Assembly (NCBI GenBank): GCA_031769625.1
Contig: JAUIMM010000113.1
Span: forward strand, 15,929,501 to 15,993,500
DNA: 64,000 nt
Origin: Taudactylus pleione
Lineage: Eukaryota; Chordata; Amphibia; Anura; Myobatrachidae
Reading direction: 5' to 3'
Shown here: positions 56,023 to 64,000 of the stretch, one piece after another
Layout of the letters: each line of letters opens with the position of its first letter
Position numbering within the stretch: the stretch's first letter is position 1
The notes under the pieces: generated by a model
Seen by the model: the letters and a program-made list of their open reading frames with translations, nothing else
The model's database searches: none
Told to the model about the DNA's origin: nothing
Made by a program: the position numbers and the translations under genes

Positions 56023-56640
56023 GACCTCATTCAGAGTCGGTCGAAGCGCTGCACGGTCATACGCCACCGATGTTCGCTATACTGCGCATGCGTACAGTTC
56101 GCAATGCGCGTGCGCAAACTGGCCGCTTCGATCAGAAATTTCTCTCTCCTTGAAGACAGCCAGGTCGGTAGTTTGAGTGACAGATTGAGGCGTTTGTGGG
56201 TGGTAACAGGGGAAGGTGCTTGAAAACGGGGGAGTGGAGATCCGAACGTAGGCGTGCCTCATTATGCGAATGGCGTTTTGTGGGAGTGCATACGGTTTAT
56301 GGGAGTGCATAATTAACAAAGTAGCGTCATGGCACATGTGATATGGGAGGTTTTTACACTGACATGATCGCAGAGCTTAAGAGAGGGTATGTTCAACCTT
56401 AAGCTCTACGACCAGTTTCGATAGTTGCCGATGGTCTCGATTAATCCTTATATGCCCGGAGATGACGTGCAATGCGTACGAGAAGGGGGCATATTTTTTT
56501 GTCTTCCGACCGCTTCCTCCCCTTGGTCAGCCAACTACCGATCCGAACTTAGGGACGCAACTTGCGAGGGAATCATTTGCATATCCGGCCCCTTTTCGCG
56601 TAAGACCGTGCGGCCGCTTCGACCGACTCTGAATGAGGTC
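56023..56640. mobile_element. 618-bp fold-back element with 9-bp flanking repeat
   Basis: GACCTCATTCAGAGTCGGTC and its exact inverse GACCGACTCTGAATGAGGTC-type right end (56621-56640). CTCAATCTG occurs directly on both sides (56014-56022, 56641-56649). The interior is non-coding. Confidence 0.85.
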
Positions 56641-56649
56641 CTCAATCTG

Positions 56650-57370
56650 GAACTACTTTTCAGGTGCATGAAAGGGAGGGGTCATACAAAGTAGAAAAAG
56701 GGGGGGGTTAACCCCCTATTGTTCCTCAGCACACTGAATTATACCTGCAACAATATATGAAGACTATATGGTAACAGACATTCAGAGATATTAGTCGCAT
56801 GCATTTGCAAATACATGAGAAGCTGCTAGGCCACGTCACTGCTTCTCTGTCACTACCAGTCCCTAACACTGAGGGGTTCACGTCCGGGGCGCAGGGCACC
56901 CCAAAAAAGCGTCCAGCCCAGGAGCTCCCCAGGACATCACACGAAAAATGGAAAAAGGGTGACAGTGAAGTGTAAAGTATAGATGTGTGCGAGTAGTTAA
57001 TACAATTACAGTGTAAGATGCACTTGTGGCCTCTACACCTTGGGAGGTTCAACTCACTTACAGGAATTGTAATTTGATGATGATGATAATGACTTGCATA
57101 TTTGTACTGTGGTTGCATCAAGAAGCAGCATATTTACAGTATATTTTGAGCTACACATACTGTACTGTAGATCCAAAATATAAAATTCACATTAGGCCAC
57201 AATTTCTGAACAAAGTTTTGCATTTGTATTAATGTTGCAGTATTGCAAACTGCTTTAAATTAGGATGATTGTGCTCAGCTTTTAAAATTGCCAAGATAGA
57301 GGAGCACACTGTTGTGTGAGTAATCATTTCCTGACTGTATGAGTGTAATAAAGAACCCAGTTTTATGTCA
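56650..57370. other. No gene recognised
   Basis: A repeat-like phrase near 56830-56950 (TGCTTCTCTGTCACTACCAG, GGGGCGCAGGGCACCCC) has no assigned family. Confidence 0.35.
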
Positions 57371-57404
57371 GTAAGACAATTGCTTTCTAAAGAAGTCTAT
57401 GCTG

Positions 57405-58450
57405 TAATATGTACTGTATGCAACCAAACCCTCAAGTAGCGAAGAAAAGATGCATAATTATAATGACGTACATTAGGGAAGTTTATACCCCCATTAGATT
57501 TTAGCTGTTGAAACTTAGCAAGACTAATTCTTGGCTTCTTGTCTTCGCAAAAGAAATGATGAACTGCTCAGTTGATAAGGTTGAGATCTCTGTTTGTGAT
57601 TAGTTATAGCAACACTTATACCATTTCTAGATCTAGGAAATTTAACCATTGTAGAAAGATTACAAATGCCTAAGTAAGTGATGATGTCAGTTTTTAAGTT
57701 CTCCCGAATTGCTACAAATTACATAGGTAATGTTTAAACTTGAGCTTTGTGTAAGGCGATACCTATTGATTTTTAAAGTTTGACCAAAATTCCTGAGAAT
57801 CTACCAAACTCTTCAATACTGCTTTACTACCCCGCAGTTCAGCACTGAACATTTTTGCGGTGCCTTATAATTAAGGGATAATAATAACCCTAGCCATAAA
57901 CAGTAAAGTGAATGTACAGTAAGAGATTGTCTGCAAAAGCTTTTATCTTTATAGTCTGTGTTCATTCATATGTGAATACTCTTCAATGTAGGCCATTTTC
58001 TGGAAACTTCAAAGCAGGGGATCCACAGAGAGGTGGAAAAGCAGTGGGATATAAGACATCCCTGGCAACCGCTAAAGACTCAATGGGGTATATTACTGAT
58101 CATATAGCATTATATCCATTGTTAGAGCATGGAAGCCGTTCAGCCAGTGACTTTAGGTTGTAATGGCCCAGAGAGGTATAGAGATAATTGTGATGGAATG
58201 GCTTTGTGCTTTGGTGATGTATAAAGTACTGTAGCAATGTCGCTATAAAGTTTTTCCAGTTGAGGTCAAAGAATAATCTCATATCCTTTTGACATGGGGT
58301 CTAGGATGGAGTTAGGTGTAAGCCAAACCTCCGGCTCCAAAGTCAATTTAGCATTACTACGCATGCAAAGTAAGCCAAATTTAATTTTTACTTGTGGCCC
58401 CCTAAGCATGGAGAGGCGCAAATCATTTGCAGTAACAGCAGGGTACACTT
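57405..58450 (-). pseudogene. LINE (L1/Tx1-like) ORF2 C-terminal debris
   Basis: Reading the minus strand around 57405-57550 gives KKPRISLAKFQQLKSNGGIN, then FPNVRHYNYASFLRYLRVWL, which matches the conserved post-RT segment of L1/Tx1 ORF2 proteins (GGxxxPN motif). Stretches upstream to about 58450 have further protein-like text in broken frames but were not aligned. No poly-A tail or target duplication was identified. Confidence 0.65.
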
Positions 58451-58699
58451 AAGTATTTATACTAATAGTTTTATGTTTGCTGTACCCCCTGGATCACCAA
58501 AAACAGATACTAAGGTCATATTTGTTATGAATCACTGGGAAGATTCACAGTTAAATAATTATAACAGGAATAAGGAGCTCATCATAAGAGATGTGAATAG
58601 ATTGATTAAGAAGCTTTGAGAGTCAATTGAAAATGAAGCTTTGAGGAATTGATTGATGAGGAGTCAATAAATAAAGAAGCTTTGAGGACTGGAGTGAAC

Positions 58700-58845
58700 T
58701 CGACTGGAGTGTGGCCTGATGGCCAAGTTTCAGCCTTGAGGGCTGATATGAACTTGGCAGGGATGTGGCCGTGTGGCCAAGTTGCATCCTTGAGGGCTGA
58801 TATGTACTTGGCAGTGATGTGGCCTTGTGTCCAAGTTTTGATGTA
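58700..58845. repeat. 54-bp tandem repeat, nearly three units
   Basis: GATGTGGCCGTGTGGCCAAG, TTGCATCCTTGAGGGCTGAT and ATGTACTTGGCAG recur at 54-base spacing (GTGGCC at 58711, 58765, 58819). The period is 18 codons, but no larger gene supports coding. Confidence 0.8.
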
Positions 58846-59014
58846 ATATCTGAAGACCACTCAGACGCAGCAGTGCGACTGGAACAGTAGTAAAGTTGGT
58901 TACAAATAGTCCAGTCTGACGCAGCAGTGTGGCTGAAACAGCTGTGGTCAAATAGACAATGAAATCCCCTCAGATGCCACAGAACGGTGGCGACAGGTAT
59001 GATATACGCTAGGC

Positions 59015-59322
59015 CAGTGGTTCCCAAACTTTTTTGAACCACGGCACCTTAGAGTATCAACATTGTTTTCACGGAACCCCTAAGTTTAAGTTTGTTATTG
59101 AGAAATTCAGAAATATAGTAAAGTGAAGTAAATTGTGCTCACCTGTCATCCTTAGGTTCAGTTATGTGATGGTGGACAGGTTTGCACTTCTATATGTTCA
59201 CATATTTACATTACATTGAATATAAATAATTTGTTTTGGTGCTGGACCACCAACCTGAGGCACCCCTGCAAGTGTCCCAAGGCACCCCAGGGTGCCACGG
59301 CACACAGTTTTGGGAACCACTG
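59015..59322. mobile_element. 308-bp hAT (Charlie-like) element
   Basis: CAGTGGTTCCCAAACTTTTT and TTTTGGGAACCACTG ends between exact 8-bp CGCTAGGC copies (59007-59014, 59323-59330). Same family as 30353-30818 and the fragment at 5545. Confidence 0.93.
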
Positions 59323-59330
59323 CGCTAGGC

Positions 59331-60482
59331 CGTAGAGACTGGAAGACACCGCGAGGATGATACCACACACGGAACCAGAAGCCACGTAATGAACTTCATC
59401 CGAGCAGAGATTCAGCAGAGGTAAAAAAGGAGAAGAATCCAATCAGGACAAACAGAGAAGACAGGTAGGAGGACCTCACGTAGTGACAGCCCGACGTCCC
59501 GGTCTCTTAGCAACGGACCTGAGAGAACTGTCCAGAGCATGATTGTCAGACAAGACGTAGCGGTGGCTTGTGTCAGTATTGTTGATTTGGCGAGTTGGGA
59601 GAATACATTGAACTACTGAGGAGCGTATCATATATTCAAATTCACCCCCAACCCTTCCCCAAGTTCAAATCAGTATCAAGTATTGATAACTGTAAACATT
59701 TTTCACCCACATGATTTGAAATAGTAAATAAATAAAAATGCATTAGTTTATTTCATTATGTTGCAACAAGGCATTATCTTCAAGTCTTCAAGTCTCCAAT
59801 TGGTTTCTTGGAGGATTTTTATGTCAGGATGCAAACTGTAAAGTTGGATGCATTGCCAAAGTTGGATGCATTGCCAATTTTTTTGTTTCATAATGGTGAG
59901 GTGTGTTAGAATTTTTTGTTGTTAAGTATGTGGTTAATTACAATGAACATAAGAGATCTTTGTGTAGATGGGTTAATTGTAACAGGTACTTAAGGTGGAG
60001 GGCAACAGAACTCACTGGTGAGTGATGGATTTTGTCATCCTGTAGCAGTGATGTCATGTACAATATTCTGATCCTGTTTGTCTTCTGTATAATGTTCTGA
60101 TCCTGTTTGTCTTCTGTTTAACTCAAGTAAAACTCTGTATTATGCTATACAGTATTAATCTTACTACACTTGTAACAAAACTCCCTAACTATACAACCAC
60201 TGATGCACTGATTAAGTATGGGTACAAACAGTTGTGATCAGTGACTACAATCTACCCGTAATTAGCTCCCACAACAAAGACTAGCAATAAAGGTCTTAAA
60301 CAAACAAACTGAAAGAACAGTATAAAGTATGTATTAAGAAAAAACAATATAGCACTTTCTTAATTCAGTTCAGATTCTGGTGCTGACATTGTATGGATAA
60401 TTACCATGTATTAAGACTATTGCATTTTCTTAATTAAATTGTGTAGAGATAACCAATATAAATATGGTATAATTCTGAATTA
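59331..60482. other. No gene recognised
   Basis: AT-rich DNA. A 32-bp phrase ATTCTGATCCTGTTTGTCTT is doubled near 60062-60125. Confidence 0.4.
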
Positions 60483-60490
60483 TTCATTAT

Positions 60491-60671
60491 CAGTGCTTTC
60501 CAACCACAGTCACATTAACAGTACAGGTTTTAAGGATAGCCATACTTCAGCAGAGGTTACTTACTGTAATTAGTACCTCAAGTATTTTTAGTAACCATCT
60601 GTGCTCAAGCATGGATATCACTAAAGCCTGGACTGTTAATGTGCCTTGAGGACCGAGATTGAGAAACACTG
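60491..60671. mobile_element. 181-bp hAT MITE
   Basis: CAGTGCTTTCCAACCACAG and GATTGAGAAACACTG ends. Flanks TTCATTAT and TTCTATAT agree at 6 of 8. The interior (CATGGATATCACTAAAGCCT) resembles 9055-9239. Confidence 0.7.
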
Positions 60672-60778
60672 TTCTATATTAATTTTACTACACTTTGAAC
60701 AAAACACTGAAGACAACACTGTGACTATGGAGCTACTCTGTTTTGCAGTCACTGATAGGTACAAATTATGAACACAGT

Positions 60779-61214
60779 GGGCCGGACTCAGCATGGATCG
60801 CAATGCAGCCATATATGCAGATCGGTCGATTGTGCGTACTGCACATACGTATACACTGCAGTGCATGTGCGTGAGTTAGCATTGCGATAGCTCTGCTATC
60901 ACCTATGCTGATACAAAGCCATCGCAGAGTGTGTGATGTTGGGGGTGGTGACAGGGGAGTGGTTGGAGAAATGCAGGCGTGCCTGTCTGTTTGAACGCGT
61001 TACTTGGGTGTGCCTAAAATAGCCACTGCAACGGCATACGCAGCTTGTGTACTCACTGCGTGCGACGAGGTTAGCATTTTCTGAGACAGGTTTTGGGCAT
61101 CTCTGTACTGGCTTTGCGATTGCATTCATTAGCATAATTTCGCAGCATACCTGCATACCTGCGTGCGTAATCGCAGCTGCGATCGCAAATAGCGATCTGT
61201 AGTGAATCAGGTCC
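60779..61214. mobile_element. GATTCAG-family fold-back element
   Basis: GGGCCGGACTCAGCATGGAT and AGTGAATCAGGTCC ends, with CAGTG on both sides depending on end choice. GGGGTGGTGACAGGGGAGTG and AAATGCAGGCGTGCCTGTCT are shared with 35432-35720. Confidence 0.7.
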
Positions 61215-61584
61215 AGTGTCCACTGTGTCATTACTACATTGTTCATACCTCATGGTAACGTAGTTGTCTATTTTGGCCAGGACAAAATGAAAGGGATATT
61301 TGCAAGACTTTTTATCAATTACAAACATATTAATTAGAGACATTTCTCTTACTGCATATGCCGTTGTGGGTGGTGGTGGAATCGCCAGTGTATTAGGAAC
61401 CTTTTGCTCGTTTGTGGAGGTCAATGTTTGCCAGAACTTTATTTTCCTTTACCTATTGTAGTCACATCTCATTTAAATATCTAATTGTTCTAACTTCTAA
61501 GCATACTTGTGGATATAATTGTCCACACCATGTAGTCCCCATAGGGCAGGGGTAAAAAGAATCAGCTTTAGTCATAGTCTAGGA
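61215..61584. other. No gene recognised
   Basis: The minus-strand open frame at 61071-61424 has no recognised domain and overlaps the preceding element. Confidence 0.4.
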
Positions 61585-61954
61585 CAGGGATGGGGAACCT
61601 CAGGTCTGGGGGCCGTATAAAGCCCACGGAATAATTTGGTCTGGCCCTCTGAGCTTTTTTCTGCTAGCCTCATCTGGATAGCAGGGTGCCTAGAATGGCA
61701 CCCTGCAGCCAGAATCTATGCAGCAGTGCCGCCTGGAGCGTCCTTAGGATGCTTCAGATGGTCACACTGCTGCCCTTACAGCTCCCCGGAGCATCCTCCG
61801 GATGCTTCGGGCATTGCTGTAATCACCGGCGATTGTGGCCCTGCCCCCATGTGATGTCACACAGAGGGGGCGTGGCGGGCACCGGGCTCGCAAATAATGT
61901 TATATACAGTATATCAAAATGGCCCTCAGTAAAAAAAAGGTTCCCCAACCCATG
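61585..61954. mobile_element. 370-bp hAT non-autonomous element
   Basis: CAGGGATGGGGAACCTCAGG and AAGGTTCCCCAACCCATG ends. Flanks GTCTAGGA and ATCTAGGA agree at 7 of 8. Same family as 31706-32068. Confidence 0.9.
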
Positions 61955-61962
61955 ATCTAGGA

Positions 61963-62343
61963 CTCTAGGAGCCAGATCTCTGGGTACTTGCACGCCTACA
62001 ATAGTTGTGATGCCACCTGCCATGTCTATGCATGGCATTTTTAAGTAATATTGGGAATCATTATACCCTAAATAATTTTAAACTGCTTGCTCCTTTGATT
62101 GTACTGGCAGGGTTACATTATGTGCCAGAAACCATATAACATCTTGTCAGTGTAAGAAAGGCTACATTATGAAATTCACTTGTAAGAGTAAGTAGAATTA
62201 TGCTGGCACATAGCTGGAAAGAACTGTAAAGAGGATATATAAACATAAGCAAATACATTAAATTGACAACTATCCATATACTGTAGGCCTTTTTCACTAA
62301 ATAGAAATAAAGAGGACACTGAAGATGTCAACACTTATGGGGT
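61963..62343. other. No feature recognised
   Basis: No repeat or coding signal seen apart from the flanking element duplications. Confidence 0.4.
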
Positions 62344-62852
62344 GGAATGGGTGTGAAATACCGGCAGTCGGGATGTCTCCTGTCAAAATACAGACAACGG
62401 CAACCCGATGGTCACTATCCCGACAGGGGTCGGTTAAGTATACTAACCCTCCCTCCTTCTCCTCCTAACCCTCCCTTCTTGTAGCCTAACCCTAACCCTC
62501 CCTAGCCTAAACCTAAGTCTCCCGCCTTCGCGCCTAAACCTAACCCTCCCCCGTTAGTGCCTAACCCTAACCCCCCCAAGTGGTGCCTAACCCTAACCCC
62601 CCTAGGGGTGCCTAACCCTAACCCCCCATCAAACCTAACCCTGCTATGCTGCCTAAACCTAACACTCCTCTGATGCGACTTACAGCTAAGATGCCCGGCT
62701 TACCTCATTTGGGATGGCGTCTGTCTAGTTCCGCAGTCGGGATTAAGATAGGCATCAGTATTTCGATGCATACCTTTAGTCCCATGACGGGCTTGCGACA
62801 TCGGGATTTCGACCGGCAGCATCCCGATCACCAGTCTCCTAACTACATCCCT
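62344..62852. mobile_element. Telomere-like-motif element, second well-defined copy
   Basis: Right end CTAACTACATCCCT is the inverse of the left end at 1197. Flanks TATGGGGT (62336-62343) and AATGGGGT (62853-62860) agree at 7 of 8. About 62440-62670 holds many CCTAACCCTAACC and CCTAAACCTAA units between C-rich spacers. Confidence 0.75.
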
Positions 62853-62867
62853 AATGGGGTACTGCAT

Positions 62868-63021
62868 GGGTCTTCAACATTTGGCCCTCCAGCTGCTGTT
62901 GAACTACAGATCCCAGGATGCCCTGCCACAGTTTTAACATGATGTTATATCAAAACGATGGCAGGGCATGCTGGGATGTATAGTTCCATAGCAGATGGAG
63001 GGCCAAAGGTTGAAGACCCCT
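62868..63021. mobile_element. hAT MITE with ZNF143-like motifs
   Basis: GGGTCTTCAACATTTGGCCC and GGCCAAAGGTTGAAGACCCC inverted ends. Flanks TACTGCAT and TACTGTAT agree at 7 of 8. It contains ACTACAGATCCCAGGATGC (62903-62921) and an inverted copy (62966-62984). Confidence 0.8.
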
Positions 63022-63082
63022 TACTGTATGTGAAATCCAATATCTTAAATTTACCTTAATTTAAAACTGTATACAGAACCTA

Positions 63083-63256
63083 GGGCCTCATTTATCAATG
63101 AGTTTTATCACTCACAACGAGTGATAAAACTTGCTGTATATGATAATTGGTGCTCCAGCATCAGCTACCAACTGTCATTTTTCAAAGATGACAGTTGGGA
63201 GCTGATTGGCTAGAGCACTCGTTGTGAGTGATAACACTCATTGATAAATGAGGATC
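63083..63256. mobile_element. 174-bp fold-back MITE
   Basis: GGGCCTCATTTATCAATGAG and CTCATTGATAAATGAGGATC ends, with CTA at 63080-63082 and 63257-63259. Arms carry ACTGTCATTTTTCAAAGATG and CCAACTGTCATTT-type inverted sequence. Confidence 0.85.
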
Positions 63257-63289
63257 CTAGTGCTGTGTATGAAGGCTTCTGCAACAGGC

Positions 63290-64000
63290 AAGTTTACATA
63301 AAGGTCACTTGGTATGAGCCACCGAGCTGCTCGCATCGGCTCACAACTTCCTGCTGGGTCCCGGCCATCACTAAGAGACCGGGACGCCAGTATGTGGCCA
63401 GCAGTAGCCGCATTGGATCTTGGTCCTGGCTGGTTCTATCAACCTGGATGCTTCTGGGCTATTCTGCTACATGCAACCTCACAGCTGCAGCATGTTTTGT
63501 ATCTAGGGGGCCTGTCCCTCCTGGGGCAATCTGATTGGCCTCTGCCTGTGACAAAAGGCAGGGATGGCTTAGTTTAGCCCCCTGCCAGTTATAGCTTCAT
63601 GCTCTGTGTCTAGCTACCCGGTCTGTTCCTGTTATCCTGGTGTTATCCTGTGTTTCCCAAGTCCTAGTTATACTACTGCTGTGTGTGTTAAGGCCATGCT
63701 ATTTCTGTGTTATCAGATCTACCTGGAAACCCTTTTACACCTTGCACTGGGACTCTGCTTCAAGGTCTTGCCTCTGCTGCTGCATTACCACCTGCATATC
63801 ATCAAAGTTCAATCCAGCTTTATTGGCATTTCTGAGTATATCCATATCTACTCCAGCCTATACTGCTGTGATCACCCGTTACTATCCTGAATTTAAGACC
63901 TGGTGGCATCTCAGTATTGATGAGAGGTTCACTCTCTATGGGAAACAGATGGAAATTATAGGCAGAAGACCTCTGTAGCGTGATTCTAGGGGTCTTATAT
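63290..64000 (+). repeat. Possible LTR/leader fragment at the window edge
   Basis: A GATTGGCCTCTGCCTGTGAC phrase, followed by TAGTTTAGCCCCCTGCCAG and pyrimidine-rich text, looks like the promoter and R region of a frog LTR element. No paired LTR or coding region is within the window. Open frames here show no recognised domain. Confidence 0.3.

Noticed and set aside
58606..59042. Minus-strand frames of 84 and 139 codons
   Set aside because: Mostly the translated 54-bp repeat, extending toward a hAT element. No family recognised.

Overview
This 64 kb window looks like intergenic DNA from a large vertebrate genome, most likely a frog. The evidence is the company of repeat families: a Tf1/sushi-type chromovirus, a Penelope-like element, Tc1/mariner, many hAT and fold-back elements, and L1/Tx1-like LINE debris. 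Simple repeats are frequent and there is no bacterial-style gene layout. The frog assignment is inference. I found no exon of a recognisable host gene. Everything that codes, or once coded, is a mobile element or looks tied to one, apart from one orphan reading frame near 18.2-18.5 kb.

Layout. 0-2.1 kb: a ~64-bp tandem repeat split by two different fold-back transposons. 2.1-11.7 kb: AT-rich DNA with palindromes and short non-autonomous elements. 11.756-17.560 kb: a complete but mutated LTR retrotransposon on the minus strand, with gag, protease, reverse transcriptase, RNase H, integrase and chromodomain remains between LTRs and a GACCA target duplication. 18.15-18.53 kb: an orphan conserved-looking reading frame. 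19.708-22.943 kb: a Penelope-like element with inverted arms, a 15-bp target duplication and a hammerhead-like motif. 25-33 kb: nested non-autonomous elements, a mariner fragment and a Helitron helicase fragment. 35.891-44.050 kb: an apparently intact 8.16-kb hAT transposon with a 1035-residue BED-finger transposase and a ~24-unit array of a 160-bp repeat. 46.4-47.2 kb: a minisatellite. 48.258-49.899 kb: a broken Tc1-like element. 49.929-53.286 kb: a second copy of the large hAT, whose internal deletion is in frame and leaves a 341-residue BED-finger protein. 53.8-64 kb: more nested fold-back elements, LINE debris, small hAT elements and a possible LTR fragment.

How the parts work together. 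The two large hAT copies are the most coherent system here. They share termini, a TATA-like promoter placed beside the right terminus, a tandem array holding a CACGTG E-box in nearly every unit, and a hairpin just after the transposase stop. One copy encodes a full transposase. The other keeps the DNA-binding finger but has lost the catalytic and dimerisation regions, the kind of derivative that could bind the same termini and interfere. Their shared subterminal sequence also turns up as isolated ends at 27.4, 31.1 and 32.1 kb. The LTR element shows a 10-nt match between its leader and its predicted transcript start, which is the signature of Tf1-type self-priming.
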